Below are positions 39,281 to 48,330 of a stretch of DNA of 64,000 nt, piece after piece. The stretch is taken from NCBI RefSeq assembly GCF_029223255.1, contig NZ_JARHUC010000007.1, positions 62,001-126,000 on the forward strand, read 5' to 3'. A model generated the notes under the pieces. The model saw only the letters and a program-made list of their open reading frames with translations, searched no databases and was not told where the DNA came from. A program made the translations under genes and the position numbers. This DNA is from Albimonas marina. GTDB taxonomy: Bacteria > Pseudomonadota > Alphaproteobacteria > Rhodobacterales > Rhodobacteraceae. Every line of letters starts with the position of its first letter. Position 1 is the stretch's first letter.

Positions 39281-40144
39281 ATGGCCAAATGCGCGTTCAT
39301 CGGACTGGGGGTGATGGGCTTCCCCATGGCCGGCCACCTTCAGGCCAAGGGCCACGAGGTGACGGTGTGGAACCGCACCCACGCCAAGGCCGAGACATGG
39401 GTCGAGACCCACGGCGGCAAGATGGCCGCCTCGCCCGCCGGCGCGGCCGAGGGGGCCGAGTTCGTCTTCGCCTGCGTGGGCAACGACGACGACCTGCGCC
39501 AGGTGACCACCGGCCCCGGCGGCGCCTTCGAGGGGCTGGGCGCGGGCGCGATCTTCATCGACAACACCACCGCCTCGGCGGGCGTGGCGCGCGAGCTGCA
39601 CGCGGCCGCGGCCGAGCATGGCGCCGACTTCATCGACGCCCCCGTCTCCGGCGGCCAGGCCGGCGCCGAGAACGGCGTGCTGACGGTGATGTGCGGCGGC
39701 GACGAGGCGCCCTACGCCAAGGCCGAGCCGGTGATCGGCTGCTTCGCCCGGTCGTGCCGCCTGCTGGGGCCGTCGGGCTCGGGGCAGCTGACCAAGATGG
39801 TCAACCAGATCTGCATCGCGGGGCTGGTGCAGGGCCTGGCCGAGGGGCTCGCCTTCGCGCAGAAGGCCGGGCTCGACGGCGAGGCGGTGGTCGACGTGAT
39901 CTCCAAGGGCGCGGCGGGGTCGTGGCAGATGGAGAACCGCCACAAGACGATGCTGGCCGACCAGTTCGACTTCGGCTTCGCGGTGGACTGGATGCGCAAG
40001 GACCTCGGGATCTGCCTCGCCGAGGCGCGCGAGAACGGCGCCTCGCTGCCGGTGGCGGCGCTGGTCGACCAGTTCTACGCCCAGGTCCAGCAGATGGGCG
40101 GCGGGCGCTGGGACACCTCCTCCCTGATCAAGCGCCTGGCCTGA
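39281..40144 (+). CDS. NAD(P)-dependent beta-hydroxyacid dehydrogenase (3-hydroxyisobutyrate DH-like)
   Basis: A 287-residue protein of the HIBADH/tartronate semialdehyde reductase group. GLGVMGFPMAGHL (residues ~7-19) is the Rossmann motif, FIDAPVSGGQAGAENG the substrate-binding loop, and GSGQLTKMVNQI carries the catalytic lysine. It may act on 3-hydroxyisobutyrate, glycerate or succinic semialdehyde; with the glycolate oxidase genes ten kilobases away, tartronate semialdehyde reductase is worth considering, but that is only context. ATG 39281 follows GGAGGAA. Confidence 0.9.
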   Translation: MAKCAFIGLGVMGFPMAGHLQAKGHEVTVWNRTHAKAETWVETHGGKMAASPAGAAEGAEFVFACVGNDDDLRQVTTGPGGAFEGLGAGAIFIDNTTASAGVARELHAAAAEHGADFIDAPVSGGQAGAENGVLTVMCGGDEAPYAKAEPVIGCFARSCRLLGPSGSGQLTKMVNQICIAGLVQGLAEGLAFAQKAGLDGEAVVDVISKGAAGSWQMENRHKTMLADQFDFGFAVDWMRKDLGICLAEARENGASLPVAALVDQFYAQVQQMGGGRWDTSSLIKRLA

Positions 40145-40520
40145 TCCCTCCGCGGCGCGGGGCCCCTGCGGGGGCGCCGCGTCGGCCCGCCCGCCCGGGG
40201 GCCGGTCGCGCCCGCGGCGCAGGGCGGGCGTCGCGCCGGTCGCCCGGGGGCGAGGCGCGGGCGTGGCGACCAGTGGAGGCCATGTGCTGCGCGCCCTGCG
40301 TGGGGCGGCGGAGGAGCGGGGTTCGTGATGGCGCGATCCTCCATGGCCGTTGCACGCAGCCACACCCGTTGGGCGTAAGCCCGTCCGGGCGCGAGGCGAC
40401 GCAGGGCGCGCGGGCTCAAAGTCCCGAAGGGTCTACGAGGGCGACGGGTCTCAGGCGCGACATGACCTGATCCCGGTTCGCCCGACCCTCGGCGGCGGCG
40501 CCGCGCCTTTCGATCCCGTC
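40145..40520. other. 376-bp intergenic stretch
   Basis: It starts with a GC hairpin at about 40151-40181 (imperfect, likely terminator of the dehydrogenase gene). The middle part, about 40360-40480, contains several short inverted repeats with lower G skew but fits no tRNA or riboswitch that I know. No coding frame is supported. Confidence 0.35.
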
Positions 40521-41513
40521 TCAGATCCGGGCGTCGACGGCGGCGGGGCCGGCGCCGGGGGCGAGCTCGATCTCCGCGCCGCCGAGGCTGAGCGTCACCC
40601 GGCCGGAGCGGTCGAGGCCCCGCAGCCGCACCGCCCTGCCGTCCGCGAGCGACAGGCGCATCTCCTCCCCCTCGGCGGCGATGTCGACGGCGCACAGGTC
40701 TGCGGCGCGCGCCTCCGCGAAGGCCAGCGCGAAGGCCTGGCCGGGCGCGACCTCGATCACGCCGCGTCCGAAGGCGGGACCGATCACCATGGCCGCCGCC
40801 CGCGACGCCAGACGGAAGGGGACGGGGTCCTCGGCGAGCTTCTCGGACTGCAAACGGGCGTCGTCGCCCTTCGGCGGCGGCGCCGCCGGCCCCGGCTCGG
40901 GCGCAAGGTCGTTCGGAGACTGGGTCGGTTGAACACCCATCGCCGACGCTGACGCGGGTTCGGGGCGGCGAGCGCCCGAAGGATCCGCCCCGGCTGCGGC
41001 GAAATCGGAGACCTCGGGCAGGGCGGGGGGCGCTTCGGCGTCCGCGAGGCCCTCGGAGGCCGCCGCCTCAGCGTCCTCAACCCCTTCCCCGATCTTAGTT
41101 GCCGCCTGCGCGGCCGCCCGGGCGCGCGCCTCGGCGAGGCGGTCGCTCCAGGCCACGGCGCGCAGGCCGTCGGCGCGGCGCTCGGCGGCGTAGGTCCAGC
41201 CGCCGGGCTGGTCGGGGGCGCCGACATGGGCCGCGGTCGCCCGCGCCCGTCCCTCGCCGCGGGTCATCAGCGCCCGGGCGAGGTCGAGGAGCTGGGGCAG
41301 GCGCGTCTCCACCTCCCGCCGGGGCGCTTCGCCTGCCGCGGCCCCGTCGCTCTGCGCGAAGACGGCGCGCAGGCCGCCGCGGTCGGGCGTCGGCCGGTCC
41401 CCCGGCCCGGGCGCAGGGCCGGCGGGGGCGGCGGTCCGGAACCAGGCCGCGGCGGCGCGTCGGCGGGCGGGCCCGGGGCGGGCGGACGGAAATGCGGACG
41501 GGACGGCAGGCAT
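40521..41513 (-). CDS. Hypothetical Ala/Pro-rich protein
   Basis: A 330-residue protein with no recognised domain. Residues 1-55 are low-complexity Pro/Ala/Arg. Residues ~70-150 contain a helical segment (VETRLPQLLDLARALMTRGEG). The middle (~165-230) is Ala/Glu/Pro-rich and probably disordered. The C-terminal ~95 residues have a beta-rich look (MRLSLADGRAVRLRGLDRSGRVTLSLGGAEIELAPG). The start at 41513 has AGGA nine bases upstream; ATG 41564 would add 17 residues without a site. It is divergent from lysC. Low-complexity ends and absence of any known family keep confidence low. Confidence 0.5.
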   Translation of the reverse strand: MPAVPSAFPSARPGPARRRAAAAWFRTAAPAGPAPGPGDRPTPDRGGLRAVFAQSDGAAAGEAPRREVETRLPQLLDLARALMTRGEGRARATAAHVGAPDQPGGWTYAAERRADGLRAVAWSDRLAEARARAAAQAATKIGEGVEDAEAAASEGLADAEAPPALPEVSDFAAAGADPSGARRPEPASASAMGVQPTQSPNDLAPEPGPAAPPPKGDDARLQSEKLAEDPVPFRLASRAAAMVIGPAFGRGVIEVAPGQAFALAFAEARAADLCAVDIAAEGEEMRLSLADGRAVRLRGLDRSGRVTLSLGGAEIELAPGAGPAAVDARI

Positions 41514-41823
41514 CGCGGACGGTCCTGGCGGGGCATCGGGATCGAAACAGGGTGAACGAAACATTGCGCCGGGAAGGGTTGCGGAAGGGTTAAGCGGCCC
41601 CCCGAACCCCTCCGCCCCCCTCGCCCGCCCGCGCGGCGCGGGCCTCGCCCGGCCCGCCGCGAGCTCGCCTCCCCGCTCCGCCGTCCCGAACCCGCCTCGG
41701 CCCTGCGGAAACCGGCCTCTCCGCCCCGCCGCCGCGCGCGCGCCGCCTTGCGCGCGCCCGCGCCCTCCCGTAAGAGGCGCCCGACCTATTCCGACGTCCC
41801 TTCGAGGGGGGTGACCGGCGCCC
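41514..41823. other. 310-bp divergent region, hypothetical/lysC
   Basis: No gene is supported. The stretch 41590-41760 is extremely GC-rich and lacks promoter-like AT content; a small dip occurs around 41535-41565 near the hypothetical gene's start. The lysC start is preceded by GAGGGGGG. Confidence 0.35.
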
Positions 41824-43071
41824 ATGCCCAGGCTCGTGATGAAATTCGGCGGCACCTCCGTCGCCGACCTCGACCGCATCCGCGCGGCCGCCCTCAAGGT
41901 GAAACGCGAGGTCGACGCCGGCTACGAGGTCGCCGTCGTGGTCTCCGCCATGTCCGGCAAGACCAACGAGCTGGTCGCCTGGGTGCGCGACGCCGCCAAC
42001 CCGCCCGGCGCCAACGGCGGCGGCTTCTACGACGCGCGCGAATACGACGCCGTCGTGGCGTCGGGCGAGCAGGTGACCTCCGGCCTGATGGCGCTGGCGC
42101 TGCAGGAGCTGGGCGTGCCCGCGCGCTCCTGGCAGGGCTGGCAGGTGCCGCTGAAGACCACCGGCGCCCATGGCGCCGCGCGGATCGAGGACATCGACAC
42201 CACCAAGCTCGACCAGAAGTTCGCCGAAGGGCTGCACGCGGTGATCGCGGGCTTCCAGGGGATCGGGCCGGACGGGCGCATCTCGACGCTGGGCCGGGGC
42301 GGCTCGGACACCTCCGCCGTGGCCTTCGCGGCCGCGCTCGGGGCCGAGCGCTGCGACATCTACACCGACGTCGACGGCGTCTACACCACCGACCCGCGGG
42401 TCGAGCGCAAGGCCCGCAAGCTCGACCGCATCGCCTACGAGGAGATGCTGGAGCTCGCGTCGCTGGGCGCCAAGGTGCTCCAGACCCGCTCGGTCGAACT
42501 GGCGCTTCGCTACAAGGTCCGCCTGATGGTGCGGTCCAGCTTCAACGACGAACCCGGCACGCTCGTCTGCGACGAGGAGGAGATCATGGAATCCAAGGTG
42601 GTCAGCGGCGTCGCCTTCTCGCGCGACGAGGCCAAGGTGACGGTGGCGGGCGTCGAGGATCGCCCCGGCGTCGCCGCCGCGATCTTCGGCCCGCTCGCCG
42701 AGGCCGGCATCAACGTGGACATGATCGTCCAGAACATCTCGGCCGAGGGTCTGACGGACATGACCTTCTCGCTGCCCACCGACGACATCGCCAAGGCGCG
42801 CAAGGCGCTGGAGGCGGCGCAGGAGTCGGGGTCGCTGAAGTTCCGCACCCTGATCGCCGACACCGACGTCTCCAAGGTCTCGGTCGTGGGCATCGGCATG
42901 CGCTCCCACGCGGGCGTCGCCAAGAAGATGTTCGAGGCGCTGGCGAAAGAGGGCGTGAACCTCAAGGTCGTCGCCACCTCCGAGATCAAGATCTCGGTGC
43001 TGGTCGACCGCAAGTACATGGAGCTCGCCGTCCAGGCGCTGCACGACGCCTTCGAGCTCGAGAAGGACTGA
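41824..43071 (+). CDS. lysC: Aspartate kinase
   Basis: A 415-residue monofunctional aspartokinase, the first enzyme of the lysine/threonine/methionine pathway. KFGGTSVADLDRI at the start is the kinase signature and GRGGSDTSAVAFAAALGA (residues ~157-174) the nucleotide site; two ACT domains at about 270-415 confer feedback control by lysine or threonine. Length is standard for the alphaproteobacterial class. A small hairpin follows. The gene lies immediately upstream of ptsP, an arrangement that recurs in alphaproteobacteria. Confidence 0.96.
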   Translation: MPRLVMKFGGTSVADLDRIRAAALKVKREVDAGYEVAVVVSAMSGKTNELVAWVRDAANPPGANGGGFYDAREYDAVVASGEQVTSGLMALALQELGVPARSWQGWQVPLKTTGAHGAARIEDIDTTKLDQKFAEGLHAVIAGFQGIGPDGRISTLGRGGSDTSAVAFAAALGAERCDIYTDVDGVYTTDPRVERKARKLDRIAYEEMLELASLGAKVLQTRSVELALRYKVRLMVRSSFNDEPGTLVCDEEEIMESKVVSGVAFSRDEAKVTVAGVEDRPGVAAAIFGPLAEAGINVDMIVQNISAEGLTDMTFSLPTDDIAKARKALEAAQESGSLKFRTLIADTDVSKVSVVGIGMRSHAGVAKKMFEALAKEGVNLKVVATSEIKISVLVDRKYMELAVQALHDAFELEKD

Positions 43072-43080
43072 GCCCGTCCG

Positions 43081-43107
43081 CGCGCCGGCCGGGGAGGGGC
43101 CGGCGCG
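43081..43107 (+). terminator. Hairpin between lysC and ptsP
   Basis: A 10-bp perfect stem with a 7-nt loop (43081-43090 with 43098-43107) just after the lysC stop. No T tract. It could be a weak terminator or a processing site between two genes of one unit. Confidence 0.4.
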
Positions 43108-43252
43108 CGGGGGGCGGCCGCCGCGCGGCCGAAGACGCAGCGGAACCCGCGTCGCGGGGGGTCGTTGAGCGGCCGGACGCCGTGCTAGAGAGGGAGGGCC
43201 GGGCCGCGCGACGTCGCGCCGCCGGGCGAGGGCGAGGGACGGAACGGCGGCC

Positions 43253-45523
43253 ATGAACCAGGCGGGCAGCATCGATCAGGGCGGCGGGTCGCGCCTCCTG
43301 CTCCGGCGGCTGGCGGGGGTGATGGCCGAGGCCGGCGACGGCCAGCAGCGCCTAGACCGCATCGTCACCCTGATCTCGCGCTCGATGAACGCCGAGGTCT
43401 GCTCGATCTACCTGCGCCGCGGCGACCGCACGCTGGAGCTCTGCGCGACCGAGGGCCTCAACCCCGCCGCCGTGCACAACGCCCGCCTGCGGGTCGGGCA
43501 GGGCCTGGTCGGCCAGATCGCGCTGCGCTCCGAGCCGATCAACACCGCAGACGCCCAGCGCACCCGCGGCTTCCAGTACATCCCCGGCACCGACGAGGAG
43601 GTGTTCAACGCCTTCCTCGGCGTGCCCATCCAGCGCCTGGGCGAGGTGATGGGCGTGCTCGTCGTGCAGAACCGCGACGCCCGCGACTATTCCGAGGACG
43701 ACGTCCACGGCCTCGAGGTCGTGGCGATGCTGCTCGCCGAGATGACCGAGCTGGGCGCCTTCCTGAGCGAGGGCGACGCGGAACTGGCCGGCGCCCATGT
43801 GCGCCCGTTCTACGCCCGCGGCCTCTCGGCCCAGGAGGGCGCGGCCGAGGGCGTGGTGCACCTGCACGAGCCGCGCGAGGCCACCCCCAACCCCGTCGCC
43901 GAGGACGTGGAGGAGGAGCGCCGCCGCCTGCTGGAGGCCATCGAATCCCTGCGCGGCGAGGTCGACGGCATGCTCTCGGGCGAGCTGCTGGGCGGCACGG
44001 GCGAGCATCGCGACGTGCTCGAGGCCTACCGGATGTTCGCCCACGACAAGGGCTGGCTGAAGCGGATGCTGGCCTCGGTCGACAGCGGCCTCGCGGCCGA
44101 GGTGGCGGTCGAGCGCGAGCAGACCGCGGTGCGCGCGCGCCTGTCGCGCATCGCCGATCCCTATCTGCGCGAGCGGGCCCACGACCTCGACGATCTCGGC
44201 AACCGGCTGATGCGCCACCTGCAGGGCGACCGCGGCCCCCGCCAGGTGCCCGAGAACGCGGTGCTGGTCGCGCGCAACATCGGCCCCGGCGAGCTGCTGG
44301 ACTACGGCGACCAGCTCAAGGGCGTGGTGCTGCAGGAAGGCGCCATCGGCTCCCACGCCGCCATCGTGGCGCGGGCGCTCGCGATCCCGCTGGTGATCCA
44401 GGCCGACCGCATCACCATGGAGGCGCGCAACGGCGACCGCATCCTGGTCGACGGCGACGTCGGCGCGGTGCACCTGCGCCCCGACGAGACCGTGCTGGGC
44501 GCCTTCCGCGAGAAGCTCGACATGCGCGCCCAGGCCGCCGAGGCCTGGCGGGCGCTGCGCGACGAGCCGGCCCTGACCCTCGACGGCCACCGCATCGGCC
44601 TGCACATGAACGCCGGCCTCTTGACCGACCTGCCCTCGCTCGAGGGCTCGGGCGCCGAGGGCGTGGGCCTCTACCGCACCGAGCTCCAGTTCCTGATCCG
44701 CGCCCGCGTGCCCATGCGCTCCGAGCAGGCGGCGCTCTACGACCGGGTGCTCAGCCACTCCCGCGGGAAGCGGGTGGTGTTCCGCACGCTCGACATCGGG
44801 TCGGACAAGGTCCTGCCCTACATGAAGAAGCAGGACGAGCCGAACCCGGCGCTGGGCTGGAGGGCGATCCGCATCAGCCTCGACCGGCCCAATATACTGA
44901 AGATGCAGGTCCAGTCGCTGCTGCGCGGCGCGGCGGGGCGGCCCTTCGCGATCATGTTCCCGATGATCGCCCAGGCCACCGAGTTCACCATCGCGCGCGA
45001 CGTGGTGCTCGAACAGCTCGAGCGGCACATCCGCAACGGCTGGCCCGCGCCCCACCGGCTCGAGATCGGCGCGATGCTGGAGACGCCCAGCCTCGCCTTC
45101 GCGCCCGACCGCTTCTTCCGCGAGGCCGACTTCATCTCGATCGGCGGCAACGACCTCAAGCAGTTCTTCTTCGCCGCCGACCGCGAGAACGAGCGGGTGC
45201 GCAAGCGCTACGACATGTTCAACGCCTCCTACCTGCGCTTCATCGAGATGATCGTGCAGCGCTGCGACGGCCACGGCACGCCGCTGAGCTACTGCGGCGA
45301 GGACTCGGGCCGCCCGCTGGAGGCGCTGGCGCTGTCGGCGATGGGGCTGCGCACGCTCTCGATGCGCCCGGCCTCCATCGGTCCGGTGAAGCGCCTGCTG
45401 CGTTCGGCCGACCTGCGCGAGGCGCGGGGCGTGATCGACGCGGGCATCGCGCGCGGCGACGTGAACCTGCGCGGCGCGCTGGCCGGCTGGGCGCGCGATG
45501 CGGGGCTGAGCGAGCTGCTGTGA
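43253..45523 (+). CDS. ptsP: PEP-protein phosphotransferase of the nitrogen PTS (EI-Ntr)
   Basis: A 756-residue EI-Ntr. Residues ~20-165 form a GAF domain (sensing glutamine or alpha-ketoglutarate in other species), then the EI N-terminal HPr-binding part, a swivelling domain with GAIGSHAAIVARAL (His368, phosphorylated by PEP) and the PEP-binding barrel with YCGEDSGRP, whose Cys is the catalytic acid. It starts the PtsP-Npr-PtsN cascade that links nitrogen and carbon state to regulation. The next gene overlaps its stop by GTGA, so that pair is translationally coupled. ptsH and ptsN are not in the window. Confidence 0.95.
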   Translation: MNQAGSIDQGGGSRLLLRRLAGVMAEAGDGQQRLDRIVTLISRSMNAEVCSIYLRRGDRTLELCATEGLNPAAVHNARLRVGQGLVGQIALRSEPINTADAQRTRGFQYIPGTDEEVFNAFLGVPIQRLGEVMGVLVVQNRDARDYSEDDVHGLEVVAMLLAEMTELGAFLSEGDAELAGAHVRPFYARGLSAQEGAAEGVVHLHEPREATPNPVAEDVEEERRRLLEAIESLRGEVDGMLSGELLGGTGEHRDVLEAYRMFAHDKGWLKRMLASVDSGLAAEVAVEREQTAVRARLSRIADPYLRERAHDLDDLGNRLMRHLQGDRGPRQVPENAVLVARNIGPGELLDYGDQLKGVVLQEGAIGSHAAIVARALAIPLVIQADRITMEARNGDRILVDGDVGAVHLRPDETVLGAFREKLDMRAQAAEAWRALRDEPALTLDGHRIGLHMNAGLLTDLPSLEGSGAEGVGLYRTELQFLIRARVPMRSEQAALYDRVLSHSRGKRVVFRTLDIGSDKVLPYMKKQDEPNPALGWRAIRISLDRPNILKMQVQSLLRGAAGRPFAIMFPMIAQATEFTIARDVVLEQLERHIRNGWPAPHRLEIGAMLETPSLAFAPDRFFREADFISIGGNDLKQFFFAADRENERVRKRYDMFNASYLRFIEMIVQRCDGHGTPLSYCGEDSGRPLEALALSAMGLRTLSMRPASIGPVKRLLRSADLREARGVIDAGIARGDVNLRGALAGWARDAGLSELL

Positions 45524-46410
45524 GGCGCGCGGGCCTCGTCTTCGCCGCCGCCTTCGCGGCGCTCGCCCCGGTCGCGGCCGGCGCCGCGGACCCGATCACG
45601 CTCTCGCCCGAGGTCGATCCCGCCGCCCGGCTCGAACCCTGGCTGTGCGAGACCGTGGCCGCCTACGACGCGCGCCCGGAGAAGGACGATTTCCTCGACC
45701 TGTTCGAGGACGTCGTCTTCCACGAGGAGTTCTGCTTCGCGACCGGCGGGCGCTGCGAGATGAAGCTGCGGCGGGTCGAGCGCAAGGTCCGCGCGGTGCT
45801 CAGCGCCCCCACCCTCGGCCCCGACGATCCCCGCCGCCTCGCCGTCGGCGCCGGGCTGATGCAGACGGGCAAGGCGGCGACGCGGGTGGGGCTCGAGGTC
45901 TCGCTGGGGGAATTCGAGAGCGGCGAGCGCTTCGCCCCGTTCCTGATCTTCGTGCGGCCGCTGGCGGTCCTCGACGGCTCGCAGGCGCCCGCGAAGGACG
46001 ACGCGGTGAGCGGCCTGCTCAGCCAGGGCGACCATGGCATGGCGCTGCTCGAGAACCCCTGCTGGGTGCGCCCGATCCTGGACGAAGGGGGCGACGTGCG
46101 CGCCGCCGTGGTGTTGGTGCGCGACGACCTCGACCCCGACCTCACCGGGCTGTGCATGATGGAGGAGACCTGGAACGCCCTCGGCCTGACCGATCCCGAC
46201 GGCGACGCCAGCTTCTTCGACGACGCCTGGCGGCGCGTCCCCGCCGCCGCGAACCCGGCCGAGGGGCTGTCGGCCCTGTCGCGCTCGGTGAACGAGCGGG
46301 ACCTCGCGCTCCTGCGCCTGCTCTACCTGCCCGAGCTTCGCTCCGGCATGACCGCGGCCGAGGCGATGCCCCTCGTGCGCAAGCGCCTGAAGCGCGACTG
46401 CCGGCTCTGA
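45520..46410 (+). CDS. Exported DUF2927-like protein
   Basis: A 296-residue protein starting with GTG 45520, which overlaps the ptsP stop codon. Residues 1-23 are a signal peptide (AGLVFAAAFAALAPVAAGA). The C-terminal region (RAAVVLVRDDLDPDLTG, then MEETWNALGL, and ERDLALLRLLYLPELRSGMTAAEA near the end) matches the pattern of DUF2927 proteins, exported proteins of unknown role in Rhodobacterales. Four to five cysteines could form disulfides. The assignment is by pattern memory, so treat it as moderate. Translational coupling to EI-Ntr is notable because the two act in different compartments. Confidence 0.7.
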   Translation: MRRAGLVFAAAFAALAPVAAGAADPITLSPEVDPAARLEPWLCETVAAYDARPEKDDFLDLFEDVVFHEEFCFATGGRCEMKLRRVERKVRAVLSAPTLGPDDPRRLAVGAGLMQTGKAATRVGLEVSLGEFESGERFAPFLIFVRPLAVLDGSQAPAKDDAVSGLLSQGDHGMALLENPCWVRPILDEGGDVRAAVVLVRDDLDPDLTGLCMMEETWNALGLTDPDGDASFFDDAWRRVPAAANPAEGLSALSRSVNERDLALLRLLYLPELRSGMTAAEAMPLVRKRLKRDCRL

Positions 46411-46431
46411 GGGCCGGGCGGCGGCGGCGCG

Positions 46432-47157
46432 TCAGCTGTCGGGCACCGGCGGCTCGTCCTTCGCCAGCAGCGCGTCGCGGGAGGCGGAGCGGAACTCCCG
46501 CCGGTATAGGGTCAGGGCGGTGGCCAGCGTCGCCAGCGCCAGCGGAACCGCCCCCAGCAGCCAGGTCAGCAGCGCCATCGAGAAATAGGTGGTGCGCATC
46601 CCGCGGTTGAAGTTGCGCGCGGCGTTGACGTTGATCGCCGCGGCCTTGCGCGCCAGCGCCTGGTTCTCGGGGTCCTCGGCGTCGCTGCCGATGGTCCCCA
46701 TCAGCACCGCGCAGTAGCCGAACAGGCGATGCGCCCAGACGAACTTCATGAAGGCCGAGACCAGCACCAGCGCCAGCACCAGCAGCTTCGCCTCCCACCC
46801 CGCGCGGGTGGTCGCGGTGTCGAGCCGCAGGTCGTGGGCCACCGTCACCAGCCGGTCGGCCTGGCCCAGCAGCGCCACCACGCCGCCGATGGCGATCATG
46901 CAGCCCGAGGCGAAAAAGGCGCAGCCCGAGCGCAGGGCGTTGAGCAGCGAGGCGTCCATGATCCGCGGCTCGCGATGCAGCATCGCCATCATCCACTTCA
47001 GCCGGTGCGCGGCCATGATCGTGTGGACCGAGGGGCGGCCGGGGGGCGGGCTCTCGACCAGCCAGGTCATCCCGTGCCAGGCGACGAGGAACAGCCCGAA
47101 GGCCGCGAAGTCCATCCAGCCGAAGAACCGGGGCAGCAGCTCCACGGCCGTCTCCAT
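46432..47157 (-). CDS. DUF599 family membrane protein
   Basis: A 241-residue protein with four to five hydrophobic segments. It has the DUF599 signature in the centre and second half: NVNAARNFNRGMRTTYFSMALLTWLLG (residues ~185-211), and an N-terminal AWHGMTWLVE helix. The function is unknown. ATG 47157 follows GGGAGGGGAG, an excellent site. It is convergent with the DUF2927-like gene and divergent from the UPF0126 gene. Inner membrane. Confidence 0.85.
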   Translation of the reverse strand: METAVELLPRFFGWMDFAAFGLFLVAWHGMTWLVESPPPGRPSVHTIMAAHRLKWMMAMLHREPRIMDASLLNALRSGCAFFASGCMIAIGGVVALLGQADRLVTVAHDLRLDTATTRAGWEAKLLVLALVLVSAFMKFVWAHRLFGYCAVLMGTIGSDAEDPENQALARKAAAINVNAARNFNRGMRTTYFSMALLTWLLGAVPLALATLATALTLYRREFRSASRDALLAKDEPPVPDS

Positions 47158-47539
47158 CGCGATCTCCCCTCCCGCGGCGCCGGTCGCCGATCCTCGCCTA
47201 CACTGGCGCCCGCGCCGCGGCATTCCAAGCGCGCACCGCCGCCGGCGGGACGGCTCTGTCGCGGGCTGCGCCCGCGAGGCGCCCGCCCGCCGACCCCGGC
47301 GCGGGGCGCGGCCGGCTGCGGCGCCCTCCCGCGCCGGCGGGCGCGGGGCTTCCGGCCTGGGTCAGGCAGGGGGCTGGTCCGGCCGGCGCCGGGCAGGGTC
47401 GTGGTCCGGGCGGCGGAGCGGTGGAGGGCGGATCGGCCGAACCGCCGACGTCGGCCCGCCGCCGCAATCCCGCTCCGCCCCGCCTTGTCCCCCGCCGGCC
47501 GCCCCGGCATCCTGCGCGCGACCTTGCAGGAGCCGCCCC
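47158..47539. other. 382-bp divergent region, DUF599/UPF0126
   Basis: No gene is supported. Short open frames have out-of-frame compositions. Nearly all of it is over 75% G+C, which hides promoter boxes; I see no conserved motif or tRNA. Confidence 0.35.
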
Positions 47540-48163
47540 ATGACCACCGCCCAGGCGCTCGACTTCGCCTCCGTCTTCGTCTTCGGCCTGACCGGGGGGC
47601 TGGCGGCGAGCCGGGCGCAGCTCGACCTGGTGGGGTTCCTGTTCCTCGCCACCATCACCGCCGTCGGCGGCGGCACCGCGCGCGACGTGATCCTCGACCG
47701 CCAGCCGGTGTTCTGGGTGGGCGAGCCTTCCAACATCCTCGTCGCGGCCGCCGCCGGCCTGATCTGCTTCGTCTGGGCGCCGCGGCTGGAATCGCGGCGC
47801 ATGACGCTGGAATGGCTCGACGCCGTGGCGCTCGCCGTCGCGGTCGGCGCCGGCATCACCGCCGCGCGGTGGGAGGGGGCGGGCCCCACCGTCACCGTCA
47901 TCATGGGCGTGATGACCGGCTGCCTCGGCGGCATCCTGCGCGACGTGGTCTGCAACGAGCAGCCGATGGTCCTGCGCCGCCGCGAGCTCTACGTCACCGC
48001 CGCCGCCGCGGGCGCCGCGGCGGGGGCCGTCGCGCTCGAGCTCGGGCTGGGCACGGCGCTCGCCTCCGCGGTCTGCGGCGTCGTCGCCTTCGGCCTTCGC
48101 GCCGGCTCGATGCGCTTCGGCTGGCGCCTGCCCGAATACAGGAGCCGCCCCCCGAAGCGCTGA
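47540..48163 (+). CDS. TRIC/UPF0126 family cation-channel-like membrane protein
   Basis: A 207-residue protein with seven predicted helices in two repeats of the UPF0126 fold. Each repeat carries its signature: AVGGGTARDVIL in the first and GCLGGILRDVV in the second. Bacterial homologues of TRIC channels conduct monovalent cations; some are annotated as glycine transporters (YadS-like). Either role remains open. ATG follows CAGGAG. It is 167 bp upstream of glcD on the same strand. Confidence 0.88.
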   Translation: MTTAQALDFASVFVFGLTGGLAASRAQLDLVGFLFLATITAVGGGTARDVILDRQPVFWVGEPSNILVAAAAGLICFVWAPRLESRRMTLEWLDAVALAVAVGAGITAARWEGAGPTVTVIMGVMTGCLGGILRDVVCNEQPMVLRRRELYVTAAAAGAAAGAVALELGLGTALASAVCGVVAFGLRAGSMRFGWRLPEYRSRPPKR

Positions 48164-48330
48164 AGCGCCTGGGGCTTCGCCTCCCCGCCTTTTCCAAGGG
48201 GTGGAACCCGCACGCCCCCTGCGGCGCCGTCCGGCGGTTGGCAAAGGCCGCGCGGGCGCGCATGGTGCGGCTGTCGCGCGGCGTCCGGCCGGGAGGGGCC
48301 ATGGCCGCGCGGCGCGCCAGGGAGACCGCC

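Noticed and set aside
36488-40363. 1291-codon open minus-strand frame
   Set aside because: It covers the acylase gene out of frame and the dehydrogenase gene in antisense, with low-complexity content.
40340-40480. tRNA or riboswitch in the gap before the hypothetical gene
   Set aside because: No cloverleaf or T-loop GTTCGA could be found, and it matches no riboswitch core that I recognise.
46729-48330. Long upstream extension of the glcD frame
   Set aside because: It overlaps the DUF599 gene in antisense and the UPF0126 gene out of frame; the SD-linked start is at 48331.
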